The translations under genes were made by a program, and so were the position numbers. Positions 9,306-18,110 of a stretch of DNA of 64,000 bases are shown piece by piece. Source of the DNA: Terrisporobacter petrolearius (GTDB lineage: Bacteria; Bacillota; Clostridia; Peptostreptococcales; Peptostreptococcaceae); contig NZ_JAHZMO010000001.1 of assembly GCF_020748185.1 (NCBI RefSeq), forward strand, positions 124,001-188,000, given 5' to 3'. The stretch's first letter is position 1. The number at the start of each line of letters is the position of its first letter. The notes beneath the pieces are model-generated. The model was not told the DNA's origin, did no database searches, and was given only the letters and a program-made list of their open reading frames with translations.

Positions 9306-9381
9306 TGATAATTATTTTCACAAAACTGTTGACATGGGAAATATTGAAAGTTATTATTATAGTATATGAAATTAATTATCA
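9306..9381 (+). promoter_or_regulatory. feo operon promoter flanked by two Fur boxes
   Basis: TTGACA at 9329-9334 and TATTAT at 9352-9357 are 17 bases apart. Upstream, TGATAATTATTTTCA (9306-9320) differs from the ideal Fur box at one position. Downstream, TGAAATTAATTATCA (9367-9381) differs at two. The promoter is therefore bracketed by Fur operators, consistent with tight repression of ferrous iron uptake under iron-replete conditions. Confidence 0.85.
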
Positions 9382-9425
9382 ATAAATAGTGAATATCATT
9401 TGAATAAATTTAAGGGGATGGTTAT

Positions 9426-9638
9426 ATGTTATTGTCTATGGTTTCTTTAGGAGAAATTAAAAAAATAAAAGAATTAAGAGGCAAAGATTCAGTAAAAACA
9501 CATTTGCAGAGTCTTGGATTTCTTCCAGGTGAAAAAATTGAGGTAATATCAGACAATCCAAGTGGAATTATATTATTAATTAAAAGTACAAAAATAGCTA
9601 TAAATAAAGCAATGGCAAATAAAATAGTAGTAGAATAG
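9426..9638 (+). CDS. feoA: FeoA-like SH3-domain protein (first copy)
   Basis: A 70-residue FeoA-type SH3 fold (SLGEIKKIKELRG..., HLQSLGFLPGEKIEVIS, the family L-x-x-L/M-G-x-x-P-G-x-x-V/I pattern). FeoA proteins assist FeoB, probably at its cytoplasmic face. AAGGGG lies nine bases before the ATG. It is followed 15 bases later by a second, more canonical feoA. It lacks the RRR/RRL segment seen in the second copy, so the two are diverged and not recent duplicates. Confidence 0.9.
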   Translation: MLLSMVSLGEIKKIKELRGKDSVKTHLQSLGFLPGEKIEVISDNPSGIILLIKSTKIAINKAMANKIVVE

Positions 9639-9653
9639 CAGGAGGAAAGATTA

Positions 9654-9881
9654 ATGAAAACATTAAGAGATTTAAGTCCTGGACAAAAAGGAAAAGTAAC
9701 TAGTTTAGGAGAAAAAGGGCCTTCAAGAAGAAGGCTGATGGATATGGGAATTACACCAGGAGTGGAAATACAAATAGTAAAAGTAGCTCCACTAGGTGAT
9801 CCTATAGAGGTAAATTTAAGAGGATATGAATTAAGTCTAAGAAAAGACGAAGCAAATCAAATAATAGTAAATCAATTATAG
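9654..9881 (+). CDS. feoA: Ferrous iron transport protein A (second copy)
   Basis: A 75-residue canonical FeoA: TLRDLSPGQKGKVTSLGEKGPSRRRLMDMGITPGVEI, then DPIEVNLRGYELSLRKDEANQI. Its ribosome binding site (GGAGGAAAG) immediately follows the first feoA. It is translated together with feoB, whose start is 17 bases downstream. Confidence 0.96.
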   Translation: MKTLRDLSPGQKGKVTSLGEKGPSRRRLMDMGITPGVEIQIVKVAPLGDPIEVNLRGYELSLRKDEANQIIVNQL

Positions 9882-9898
9882 TAAAGAAGGGGAATAAA

Positions 9899-11989
9899 AT
9901 GAGTTCAAATATTGCATTAGCAAAAGATCCAAACTGTTGTAAAACAAAGAGTTTAAATATTGCATTAGCAGGAAATCCAAACTGTGGAAAAACAACTCTT
10001 TTTAATGAAATTACTGGTTCGAAACAACATGTTGGGAACTGGCCAGGAGTTACTGTAGAAAAAAAAGAGGGAAAATATAAAAAAAATAAAGCTATGAATA
10101 TAGTGGATTTGCCAGGAATTTACTCTCTTTCACCCTATTCAGCAGAAGAAATAGTGGCAAGAAATTATATAGTAGAAGAAAAACCAGATGTACTTATAAA
10201 TATAATAGATGCTACAAATATAGAAAGAAATATGTACTTAACACTTCAAATACTAGAAACAGAAATTCCAACTATTGTAGCCCTAAACATGATGGATGAA
10301 GTTGAAAATAGTGGTACTCAAATAGATATCGATAAAATATCAAAACTTTTAGGCGTTAAGGTTGTACCTATAGTGGCGAGAAATGGCAAAAATATAGATT
10401 TGTTAATGGAAGAAGTTAAAAAAACATCAAATGAAAAAAATAAAGATTTGAAAATTTACTCTAAAGATGTTGAGGAATTTTTAGAAGAAATTTTACGTCA
10501 TATTGATGATAATGATAGTCGTTTGATAAACTCTAGATGGAGAAGCATAAAATTATTAGAAGAAGATTCCATAGAAAGTGAAAAACTTCCACAATATAAA
10601 AAAGAAGAAATTCAATCTATTTTAAGTAGAGCTAATGAAAAATTAAATGGAGATGCAGAAGGCGAAATTGCAGATCAAAGATACAAATTCATTTCTAGTG
10701 TAGTAGGAAAAACTGTTAAAAAGAAAGAAAAATTAGATGGTAAAAGAATAGAAACTACATCTGATAAAATAGATAAAATACTAACAAATAGGTTAATAGC
10801 TATACCTGCATTTTTAGCAATAATGTATGGATTATTCTCTATAACCTTTGGTGAAGGACCTTTAGGTATAGGTGTATGGCTTCAAACTATAGTTGTTGAT
10901 TTTTGGGATGGACCATTAACTGAAACAATACTTACGTCATTACAAAATATGGGTGCTAGTGAATGGGCACTATCTTTAGTGGGGGACGGTATTTTAGCAG
11001 GTCTTGGGGGGGTTGTATCATTCTTACCACAAATCCTTGTATTATTCTTACTAATGTCAATTTTAGAAGACAGTGGATATATGGCAAGGGTTGCCTTTGT
11101 CATGGATAAGATCTTTAGAAGATTTGGTTTAAGTGGAAAATCATTTATACCACTACTTATGGGATTTGGGTGTTCAGTACCAGCTCTTATGGCTAGTAGA
11201 ACTTTAGAAAATGAAAAAGATAGAAAAATAACAATGATGATTACTCCATTTATGTCTTGCGGAGCTAAACTACCAATTTATCTAATGTTTGCAGCAACAT
11301 TATTTGCAAATAGCAATCAAACTTTAATTATCTATTCTATTTACATGTTAGGTCTAGTTGTAGCAGTAATATCAGCACTTATACTAAGTAAATTTGTAGT
11401 AAAAGGTGAAGCATCAAACTTTATAATGGAACTTCCTCAATATAGAGTGCCAACTTTAAGAAGTGTATTTATACATGGTTTCGAAAAAGTTAAAGGATTT
11501 GCAATAAAAGCAGGAACAGTTATATTAGCATCTACAATATTGATTTGGTTATTATCAAACTTTAACCTTAGCGGTATGTGTGAAATGGAAGATAGCATAT
11601 TAGCATCAATAGGTAGAAGTATTCAGTGGATATTTGCACCACTTGGATTTGGTAACTGGAAAGCATCAGTAGGAGTAGTAACAGGATGGATAGCTAAAGA
11701 AAATATAGTTTCTACTTTTGGAGTATTATTTGGTGCAAGTGATGCAATCACAGAGGCGGCTATGGAAGGAAGTGCAGCAATTCCAGGTGTGGCAACAGCA
11801 TTTACTAAGGCGGCAGCATTTTCATATATGACATTTAACTTACTTTGTATGCCTTGCTTTGCAGCTGTTGGAGCTATGAAAAAAGAAATGGGATCTTGGA
11901 AAGATACTCTTCATACTGTAGCATTTCAAATGCTAGTGGCTTGGGTAGTTGCATTTTTAGTATATACAATCTGTGGGTTTATTTTTTAA
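9899..11989 (+). CDS. feoB: Ferrous iron transporter FeoB with duplicated N-terminal P-loop segment
   Basis: A 696-residue protein that imports Fe2+ across the membrane, with an N-terminal G domain and C-terminal gate domains. G1 is GNPNCGKTT (residues 25-33), followed by the NWPGVTVEKKEG switch and DLPGIYSL (G3); about eight membrane helices lie beyond residue 300, with the conserved GFGCSVPA and CGAKLPIY gates. Unusually, residues 4-19 (NIALAKDPNCCKTKSL) are a diverged copy of residues 20-35 (NIALAGNPNCGKTTLF). The DNA repeats with a 48-base offset, including a 16-base exact match at 9907-9922 and 9955-9970. The first copy has lost the P-loop Gly and Thr residues. Translation could only skip it by starting elsewhere; GGGG with ATG at 9899 favours its inclusion. 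Confidence 0.97.
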   Translation: MSSNIALAKDPNCCKTKSLNIALAGNPNCGKTTLFNEITGSKQHVGNWPGVTVEKKEGKYKKNKAMNIVDLPGIYSLSPYSAEEIVARNYIVEEKPDVLINIIDATNIERNMYLTLQILETEIPTIVALNMMDEVENSGTQIDIDKISKLLGVKVVPIVARNGKNIDLLMEEVKKTSNEKNKDLKIYSKDVEEFLEEILRHIDDNDSRLINSRWRSIKLLEEDSIESEKLPQYKKEEIQSILSRANEKLNGDAEGEIADQRYKFISSVVGKTVKKKEKLDGKRIETTSDKIDKILTNRLIAIPAFLAIMYGLFSITFGEGPLGIGVWLQTIVVDFWDGPLTETILTSLQNMGASEWALSLVGDGILAGLGGVVSFLPQILVLFLLMSILEDSGYMARVAFVMDKIFRRFGLSGKSFIPLLMGFGCSVPALMASRTLENEKDRKITMMITPFMSCGAKLPIYLMFAATLFANSNQTLIIYSIYMLGLVVAVISALILSKFVVKGEASNFIMELPQYRVPTLRSVFIHGFEKVKGFAIKAGTVILASTILIWLLSNFNLSGMCEMEDSILASIGRSIQWIFAPLGFGNWKASVGVVTGWIAKENIVSTFGVLFGASDAITEAAMEGSAAIPGVATAFTKAAAFSYMTFNLLCMPCFAAVGAMKKEMGSWKDTLHTVAFQMLVAWVVAFLVYTICGFIF

Positions 11990-12005
11990 ATAAAGGAATG
12001 ATATT

Positions 12006-12155
12006 ATGATAAATTACGTAATCGGAATAGGAGCAGCATTGATAGTGATTTTAACGTGCAAAAACTTTATAAAGAATGCTAGAAGTGGAGAATGTAAATG
12101 TTCTAGTGGTTGCAATGGGTGTTCATCTGCAAATCAGTGTAACCATAAACAATAA
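12006..12155 (+). CDS. FeoB-associated Cys-rich membrane peptide
   Basis: A 49-residue peptide with one N-terminal membrane helix (about residues 2-17) and a Cys-rich tail (CKCSSGCNGC...C). Small proteins of this type follow feoB in many Firmicutes and are annotated as FeoB-associated Cys-rich proteins; an iron-handling role is presumed. An AAGGA precedes the ATG, 17 bases after the feoB stop, so it is the last gene of the feo operon before the terminator. Confidence 0.85.
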   Translation: MINYVIGIGAALIVILTCKNFIKNARSGECKCSSGCNGCSSANQCNHKQ

Positions 12156-12180
12156 TTTCTTAAAAATCTAACCTTCCCTA

Positions 12181-12210
12181 AAAAAGAATGAGATAGCTCA
12201 TTCTTTTTTA
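12181..12210 (+). terminator. Rho-independent terminator of the feo operon
   Basis: A 13-bp stem (12181-12193 with 12198-12210) with loop ATAG; the T run is the 3' end of the stem itself. Confidence 0.85.
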
Positions 12211-12303
12211 CATTTAAGGAAATTATAGTTGAATTTACGCTGTTGATAAACTCTGGAATCAAGTTATATCAAGTTATTTAGGGAATGTAAAAAATGTATT
12301 TTT

Positions 12304-12372
12304 GAGCAACGGGGTTGCCTGAAGCGATAGCGAAGGCATCTCGTTGGCGACATGAGCGAAGCGAATTTTTTA
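12304..12372. repeat. GC-rich hairpin element, possible dispersed palindromic repeat or small structured RNA
   Basis: By hand count about 59% G+C over 61 bases, in surroundings that are mostly A/T. Bases 12307-12320 pair with 12334-12346 (two G-T pairs and one bulged base), closing a loop that itself contains GC-GATA-GC. A shorter alternative hairpin, GCAAC with GTTGC, uses 12306-12318. The 3' part has two GCGAA motifs (GAGCGAAGCGAA) followed by a T run at 12366-12371. No start codon with a ribosome binding site is present. It could be a mobile palindromic repeat, a structured RNA, or a second terminator. Confidence 0.5.
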
Positions 12373-12495
12373 TTTGCATAAAAATATATTATTGTAATTT
12401 GGAACAAAATATAAAGAGTAGCTATAAGAAATATTAATATAAAAATATATGTTATAATAATTTAGAGTAAGAAAATTAATAGGGAGGAATTTTAT

Positions 12496-14487
12496 ATGAA
12501 AGAAATATATGAAGTTTCAGATGATTATTTAAATAGTCAGATTAAATATTTGAAATTATTATCTAAACAATACTCAAGCATATCTAAGGCGAGTGCTGAA
12601 ATTATAAATTTAAAAGCAATATTAAATCTTCCTAAGGGAACAGAACATTTTCTATCAGATATTCATGGGGAATATGAGCCTTTTGTTCATGTATTAAAAA
12701 ATGCATCTGGAGTAATAAAAAGAAAAATAGAAGAGCTATTTGGAAATTCTATGATAGAAAGCGAGCGAAGAAGACTGGCCACTCTTGTATATTATCCGGA
12801 ACAAAAGCTAGATCTAATTGAAAAACAAGAAAGTCAAAAAGAAATAGAAGATTTTTATAGAATAAGTATTCATAGATTAATTGAACTTTTAAGATATGCT
12901 TCAAGCAAGTATACAAGATCAAAAGTAAGAAAATTCCTTCCAGAAGATTTTAAATATATTATAGAGGAGTTATTACATCCAGACTCAACGAGTCCTCATA
13001 AAGATGAATATTATAAAAGTATAGTAGATTATATTATTGAAATAGACAGAGCAAGAGTATTTATAATAGAAGTTTCTAAGGCAATACAAAAACTTGTTAT
13101 AGATAGATTACATATAGTTGGAGATATTTATGATAGGGGACCAAGACCTGATATTATTATGGATACTTTGATGAATTACCACAATGTGGATATACAGTGG
13201 GGAAACCATGATATATTATGGATGGGAGCTGCATCAGGACAAAAACTATGTGTAGCCAATGCCATAAGAATATCTGCAAGATATGCTAATTTAGATATAG
13301 TAGAAGATATTTATGGTATTAATATATTACCTTTAGCAACGTTTGCCCTAGAAGTATACAAAGATGATCCATGTACAGAATTTATACCTAAGATGAGTGA
13401 TGATGAGGCTTCTATAACTGAAAAATCATTAATGGCAAAAATGCACAAAGCAATTAGTATAATTCAATTTAAATTAGAAGCAGAAATAATTAAAAGAAGA
13501 CCAGAGTTTGAAATGGATCATAGGTTATTATTAAACAAGGTAAATTACAAAGAGGGAACAATAGAACTAAAGGGTAAAACTTACAAATTAAAAGACATAA
13601 ACTTCCCAACAATAGACCCAAAAGATCCTTATAAACTAACACAAAGAGAAGAAATTGTTATAGAGAAGTTGGCTACATCTTTTGAAAATAGTGACAAACT
13701 TCAAAAACACGTAGGATTTCTATTCTCAAAAGGCAGCATTTATTTAAAAACTAATGGCAATTTACTTGTTCACGGGTGTATACCTTTAACTAATGATGGT
13801 GACTTTATGTCTATGAAAATTGACAATCATGAATATAAAGGAAAAGCATTAATGGACAAGATGGAATCTTATATTAGAAAAGGATATTTCTTTGATAAAA
13901 ATCATCCAGAAAAAGAATATGGAAAAGATATGATGTGGTATTTATGGACAGGCAAATGCTCATCATTATTTGGAAAAGATGATATGACCACGTATGAAAG
14001 ATATTTTATAGAGGAAAAAGAAGCTCAAAGAGAAAATAAAAATCCATATTATACTTTAAGGGAAGAAGATGAAATATTAAAGAGGATCTTTGATGAGTTT
14101 GATTTAGATTTTGAAAGCGGTCACATAATCAATGGCCATGTGCCCGTTAAGAGTAAAAATGGTGAAAGTCCATTAAAAGCAGGTGGAAGAATTTTAGCTA
14201 TTGATGGTGGTTTTTCTAGAGCTTACCAAGGTAAAACAGGAATAGCAGGATATACTTTAATATATAACTCACAAATGATGCAATTAGTATCACATGAGCC
14301 ATTCTCATCAGCAGAAGACTCTATATTTAATGAAAAAGATATATTATCCACGTCAATAATTGTGGAAAATAGAGTAAATAGAATGTTTGTAAGAGATACT
14401 TATGATGGAATGAAAATACAGCAAGAAGTAAATGATTTAAAGATGTTAATAATTGCTTACAAAAAAGGTCTTATTAAAGAAGTTTAG
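12496..14487 (+). CDS. fbp: Fructose-1,6-bisphosphatase, class III
   Basis: A 663-residue protein, the length of the Firmicutes-type (class III) enzyme, which hydrolyses fructose-1,6-bisphosphate in gluconeogenesis. Metallophosphatase motifs are clear: [11 protein letters not shown] (Asp55, His57), [13 protein letters not shown] near 213, WGNHD near 236, then a late NGHVPVK and [18 protein letters not shown] precedes the ATG. It appears monocistronic, ending at a strong terminator. Confidence 0.97.
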   Translation: MKEIYEVSDDYLNSQIKYLKLLSKQYSSISKASAEIINLKAILNLPKGTEHFLSDIHGEYEPFVHVLKNASGVIKRKIEELFGNSMIESERRRLATLVYYPEQKLDLIEKQESQKEIEDFYRISIHRLIELLRYASSKYTRSKVRKFLPEDFKYIIEELLHPDSTSPHKDEYYKSIVDYIIEIDRARVFIIEVSKAIQKLVIDRLHIVGDIYDRGPRPDIIMDTLMNYHNVDIQWGNHDILWMGAASGQKLCVANAIRISARYANLDIVEDIYGINILPLATFALEVYKDDPCTEFIPKMSDDEASITEKSLMAKMHKAISIIQFKLEAEIIKRRPEFEMDHRLLLNKVNYKEGTIELKGKTYKLKDINFPTIDPKDPYKLTQREEIVIEKLATSFENSDKLQKHVGFLFSKGSIYLKTNGNLLVHGCIPLTNDGDFMSMKIDNHEYKGKALMDKMESYIRKGYFFDKNHPEKEYGKDMMWYLWTGKCSSLFGKDDMTTYERYFIEEKEAQRENKNPYYTLREEDEILKRIFDEFDLDFESGHIINGHVPVKSKNGESPLKAGGRILAIDGGFSRAYQGKTGIAGYTLIYNSQMMQLVSHEPFSSAEDSIFNEKDILSTSIIVENRVNRMFVRDTYDGMKIQQEVNDLKMLIIAYKKGLIKEV

Positions 14488-14504
14488 GTCAAATAGAAAG
14501 TATG

Positions 14505-14550
14505 AATGAGCTATGCTATTAAAAAATTAGTAAATAGCTCATTTTTATTT
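14505..14550 (+). terminator. Rho-independent terminator of fbp
   Basis: A 10-bp perfect stem (14505-14514 with 14534-14543), a 19-base loop and a T-rich tail. Confidence 0.8.
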
Positions 14551-14593
14551 ATAATTAAAATACTAAACCTAAATAAAAAAATAATTTATTGTA

Positions 14594-14622
14594 TAAAGAT
14601 AATTTAGAAATTGACGTATTAT
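14594..14622 (+). promoter_or_regulatory. SigD (FliA)-type promoter of the late flagellar operon
   Basis: TAAA at 14594-14597, 15 bases, then GACGTATTA from 14613. The arrangement matches the other TAAA-N15-nCCG promoters of this locus, with A for the first C. It lies 27 bases before the first gene of the late operon, after the fbp terminator. Confidence 0.65.
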
Positions 14623-14648
14623 AAAAATAAAAAGGTTGAGGAGAATAT

Positions 14649-15302
14649 ATGATTAATAGCATTGACTTATTAAAATACCAGCTAAGTAGTTCTTTGACTG
14701 GTTTAAATAAATGTAGTTGTGAATCTAGTAGTAATTCTTTTGACATGGTAATGATAAGTTTGTTAAAAGCAATCTCTACAACTAATTCACAAAATATAAA
14801 TATAAACCTAAACAATAAAAATCTTGGCAATATATCAGGATTAGAAACATTAAATAGTAGTCAAAATTCAAATAAAATACAAGCAACTAACAAAGATAAA
14901 AGTGTAAATGAAAGAATAGAAAATGCAGTGGAAAAATGTGCTAAGAAGTACGGGGTAAATGAGAATTTGATTAAATCAATAATAAAAGTTGAATCTAATT
15001 TTAATCCTAACTGTGTGTCTGGTGCTGGTGCAAAAGGATTAATGCAGCTAATGCCATTTAACTGTACTGACTTAGGAGTTAAAGATCCATTTAATATTGA
15101 ACAAAATATAGACGGTGGAACAAGACATATAAAAGAATATCTAGATATGTATGGTGGAGATGAACAGATGGCGCTGATGGCTTACAATGGTGGACCGGGA
15201 AGAATGGCTAGCAGAGGAGTTAAATCCATCAATGATTTATATAAAATGCCAAGGGAAACTCAAAACTATGTACCAAAAGTAATGAAGTACTATAAAGGAT
15301 AA
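14649..15302 (+). CDS. Flagellar-locus lytic transglycosylase (SLT domain)
   Basis: A 217-residue protein. After a low-complexity Ser/Asn-rich N-terminal region (about 1-85), residues 90-217 form an SLT domain: catalytic Glu115 in IIKVESNFNP, GAGAKGLMQLMP, and AYNGGPG near 180. Lytic transglycosylases cut peptidoglycan strands. No Sec signal peptide or membrane anchor is visible. As the first gene of the late flagellar operon (the same position as in C. difficile), it probably opens the wall for the rod or hook and may leave through the flagellar export gate. That route is inference. Confidence 0.88.
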   Translation: MINSIDLLKYQLSSSLTGLNKCSCESSSNSFDMVMISLLKAISTTNSQNININLNNKNLGNISGLETLNSSQNSNKIQATNKDKSVNERIENAVEKCAKKYGVNENLIKSIIKVESNFNPNCVSGAGAKGLMQLMPFNCTDLGVKDPFNIEQNIDGGTRHIKEYLDMYGGDEQMALMAYNGGPGRMASRGVKSINDLYKMPRETQNYVPKVMKYYKG

Positions 15303-15331
15303 TTAAAATATTTATAATATAGAGGATAAAT

Positions 15332-15757
15332 ATGAAAGTAGAACAGGTAGGTATAAATAGGAATATTAATACTATAGAAAATAGAGGAAATAAACAAAAA
15401 AGTAGCTTTAATGATAGTTTTAATCTGGAGAATAGATTTAAAAGTAAAGAAGAAATTGAATTGTATATGAAAGAAATAAAATCAATTGGCGAAAAAGTGG
15501 TAGCAAATCAAAACTATAGCGATGTGGTGAATTATAAAAGGGCTATTAAGTCATATTTAAAGTCAGTTGTGGATTATATGTATAGTTTAAATCAAGATTC
15601 TAGTTTTTGGGATGGAAATTATTTCAAAACAGTAAGAATAGTAGATGAAAAATTAGAAAGTATTACTAAAGAATTATTGTACGATCAGAAAGATAATATA
15701 GACTTGGCCACAAAAATAGACGAGATAAATGGGCTTTTAGTCGATATGTATTTATAG
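15332..15757 (+). CDS. YaaR-like (DUF327) protein
   Basis: A 141-residue mostly helical protein. The pattern KEIKSIGEKVVANQNYSDVVNYKRAIKSYLKSVVDYMY..., then KTVRIVDEKLESITKELL..., ending DLATKIDEINGLLVDMYL, fits the DUF327/YaaR family, whose function is unknown. The family is often found with flagellar or chemotaxis genes. It lies between the transglycosylase and the FliN-like gene, in the same operon. Confidence 0.75.
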   Translation: MKVEQVGINRNINTIENRGNKQKSSFNDSFNLENRFKSKEEIELYMKEIKSIGEKVVANQNYSDVVNYKRAIKSYLKSVVDYMYSLNQDSSFWDGNYFKTVRIVDEKLESITKELLYDQKDNIDLATKIDEINGLLVDMYL

Positions 15758-15765
15758 GAGGGCAT

Positions 15766-16071
15766 ATGAATAATATTTATTCAGTAGAATTTGAACAATT
15801 AGTAGAAGGTGAAAAAATACCAACCGATAGTGCTAACCAAATATTCGGTGCACTTATGGATATAACCATATCTATGGGAAGTGCTAAAGAAAAAATTGGT
15901 AAAATTGCAAACTATAAAGTGGGAGACATAATAGTGCTTGATAAGCATGTTGAAGAAACACTTGATATAAATGTCAACGGAAAAATGATAGCAAGTGGAG
16001 AGAGTATAATTATAGAAAATAAATTAGCAGTTAGGCTTTCTCAGATTAAAAGTGTAAATCAAGATATTTAG
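15766..16071 (+). CDS. fliN: FliN/SpoA-domain flagellar switch-like protein (late operon copy)
   Basis: A 101-residue protein dominated by a SpoA (surface presentation of antigens) domain: VGDIIVLDKHVEETLDINVNGKMIASGESIIIENKLAVRLSQI, the C-ring module of FliN/FliM. The start follows AGGAGGGC. It is a second copy, distinct in sequence from the FliN downstream of fliM at 56169. C. difficile has the same arrangement. Whether both enter the C-ring is unknown. Confidence 0.85.
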   Translation: MNNIYSVEFEQLVEGEKIPTDSANQIFGALMDITISMGSAKEKIGKIANYKVGDIIVLDKHVEETLDINVNGKMIASGESIIIENKLAVRLSQIKSVNQDI

Positions 16072-16091
16072 TTAATACAAGGAGGTGCACT

Positions 16092-16367
16092 ATGAAAATT
16101 AATAGTATTAAGTTTACAAATATAGATAATGTTTATAAAACTAAAAAATTAGGAGTTGAAAACATAAATAATAAAAATAATAAATCAGATTCAGTACAAA
16201 TATCAGATTTAGGAAAATATTTAAATGAAGTAAATATAAGCAAAGAAGATGTAAATATGGAAAAAGTCAATGATATAAAAAAACGAATTGAAAATGGAAC
16301 ATATTCAGTAGATTCAAAAGCTTTAGCAAAAAAAATAATAGAAAAGATGGAAGGTGATAATAATTGA
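16092..16367 (+). CDS. flgM: Anti-SigD factor FlgM
   Basis: A 91-residue protein. The N-terminus is disordered and Asn/Lys-rich; the C-terminal part (DSVQISDLGKYL..., VNDIKKRIENGTYSVDSKALAKKIIEKM) is the FlgM sigma-binding pattern. FlgM binds FliA (SigD) and is exported once the hook is finished, releasing late transcription. AAGGAGGTGC precedes the start. It overlaps flgN by four bases. Confidence 0.93.
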   Translation: MKINSIKFTNIDNVYKTKKLGVENINNKNNKSDSVQISDLGKYLNEVNISKEDVNMEKVNDIKKRIENGTYSVDSKALAKKIIEKMEGDNN

Positions 16368-16777
16368 ATTCACAGTTAAAAGTAGTAATATTTGAAGAAA
16401 AAAATATTATTAAAAATTTATTAACTCTTTTAGATGAACAGTATAACCTTATAATAGATAAAGATGTTATAAAAATGGATAAAATTGCGAAAGAATTAGA
16501 TGAATCAGCAAAAAACTTAGCGAGAATAGAAATAAAAAGAAGAAATATTATGGGTAGTGAATCTAGTATGAAAGAAGTTGTTGATGATAGTGATGATGAA
16601 AAAATAAAGCAAGCTTATGAAGAAATACAAGCTACCTTAAAGATGATAGAAATCCAAAAAGAAGCAAATGAAATACTTATAAAGCAAAGATTATTCTTTA
16701 CCCAAAAAATGATAAATTGCATTAAACCTAACAAAGGGATAGGTACATATAATGCTTATGGGCAAGTAGGTAAATAA
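16364..16777 (+). CDS. flgN: FlgN-like export chaperone
   Basis: A 137-residue helical, coiled-coil protein that starts at a TTG overlapping the flgM stop (TTGA). Residues 5-60 (VVIFEEKNIIKNLLTLLDEQYNLIIDKDVIKMDKIAKELDE) match the FlgN helix pattern; Gly-rich and Tyr residues at the end (GIGTYNAYGQVGK) are typical for Firmicutes FlgN. FlgN holds FlgK and FlgL in the cytoplasm for export; flgK and flgL follow directly. Confidence 0.88.
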   Translation: MNSQLKVVIFEEKNIIKNLLTLLDEQYNLIIDKDVIKMDKIAKELDESAKNLARIEIKRRNIMGSESSMKEVVDDSDDEKIKQAYEEIQATLKMIEIQKEANEILIKQRLFFTQKMINCIKPNKGIGTYNAYGQVGK

Positions 16778-16792
16778 GATAGGGGGATATAT

Positions 16793-18100
16793 ATGGCTGG
16801 ATTATTAGGGAGTTTATACTCAGCTAAATCGGGAATGAATGTAAGTCAGGCATCTATACAGACTACATCCCACAATATTAACAATATGAATACACCTGGG
16901 TATACTAGGCAAAGAGTTGAACAAAGCGCAAAAAGTGCTTATAGTAACCCGGGATTTAATAGTAGTCTTGGAGCAGGTCAATTAGGGACAGGTGTAGAGG
17001 CTACTAATATTATGAGGATAAGAAATACTTTTTATGATTATCAGTATAGAAGCGAATCTCATAACTATGGAGAAGTAAGTACTAAATATCAATATTATAC
17101 TAATATGGAAACTATATTTAATGAGCCTTCAGATACGTCGATTTCAGCATCAATAGCCAACTTTTTTTCTAGTTGGCAAGAATTATCAAAGAACCCTACA
17201 GATGTAGGTTCTAAGGATATTATGGTTCAAAATACTAAGTATCTTGCTGATAATATTAGTAACATAAAGAAAAAACTAGATAGTTTGGCACAACAAGCTG
17301 ATAAGAAGTTAAACGAAGATGTTGAAGAAGTAAACAAGATGCTTGAGCAACTAAAAGAATTAGATAAACAGATAAAAATAGTTGAAGGTAGTGGTAAAAC
17401 ACCTAACGACTTGATGGATGAAAGAGATAAGGTTTTAGATGATTTAAGTATGAAGCTAGATATAAATAATGATGATGTTAAACAGCTTTTGGAAAATACA
17501 CATGATGCAAGTGGTAATTTTACACCGCTAACTGTAGATGATATAAAAGCTTTGGGTGATGTTTCAGGAGAAATACAAGGTTCTTTAGATATGATAGAAA
17601 AAATAAATGAATATACGACAAGTTTAAAAGACTTAGCAAAGGGCATAGCTGAAGGTGTTAATAAAGTCCTTTCAGATGGAGGTGCTAAACCATCTGACTT
17701 ATTTATATTTGACGCCGATAAAGATCCAATATTAAGTGTAAATAAAAATTTATCAGATAATCCTAGAGATTTTGAAATTTCAACAGAAACAGCCTTAGCA
17801 ATGTATAAATTAAAGGATGAAAAAATAACTATAGGAGGGGAAACAACTACTATAGATAAATTTTACAACCAAATGATACAAAAACTAGGTAATGAATCAC
17901 AAGAAATAATAAGACAAGAACGTAATCAAAGTAAAATAATTAAAGAAATAGATAATACAAGATTAAATACATCAGGAGTATCTCTGGATGAAGAAATGGT
18001 AAATTTAATACAATTTCAACATGCATATAGTGCTAGTGCCAAGGTGGTATCTACTATAGATAGTCTTTTAGATGTAGTTATAAATGGTCTAAAGAGGTAG
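16793..18100 (+). CDS. flgK: Hook-associated protein 1, FlgK
   Basis: A 435-residue protein. The N-terminal rod/hook motif (SAKSGMNVSQASIQTTSHNINNMNTPGYTRQRVE) and the C-terminal helix (SGVSLDEEMVNLIQFQHAYSASAKVVSTIDSLLDVVI) are both intact. FlgK forms the first junction layer between hook and filament. It is short for FlgK, which points to a reduced middle domain. GGGGG precedes the ATG. Confidence 0.96.
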   Translation: MAGLLGSLYSAKSGMNVSQASIQTTSHNINNMNTPGYTRQRVEQSAKSAYSNPGFNSSLGAGQLGTGVEATNIMRIRNTFYDYQYRSESHNYGEVSTKYQYYTNMETIFNEPSDTSISASIANFFSSWQELSKNPTDVGSKDIMVQNTKYLADNISNIKKKLDSLAQQADKKLNEDVEEVNKMLEQLKELDKQIKIVEGSGKTPNDLMDERDKVLDDLSMKLDINNDDVKQLLENTHDASGNFTPLTVDDIKALGDVSGEIQGSLDMIEKINEYTTSLKDLAKGIAEGVNKVLSDGGAKPSDLFIFDADKDPILSVNKNLSDNPRDFEISTETALAMYKLKDEKITIGGETTTIDKFYNQMIQKLGNESQEIIRQERNQSKIIKEIDNTRLNTSGVSLDEEMVNLIQFQHAYSASAKVVSTIDSLLDVVINGLKR

Positions 18101-18110
18101 GGGGGTAAAT

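Larger units (their letters stand above)
12156..12495. other. Intergenic region between feo operon and fbp
   Basis: About 340 bases without a gene. It holds the feo terminator, the GC-rich hairpin element listed separately, a TATAAT at 12453-12458 that may be the fbp -10 (no good -35), and the fbp ribosome binding site GGGAGGAA. Confidence 0.6.
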
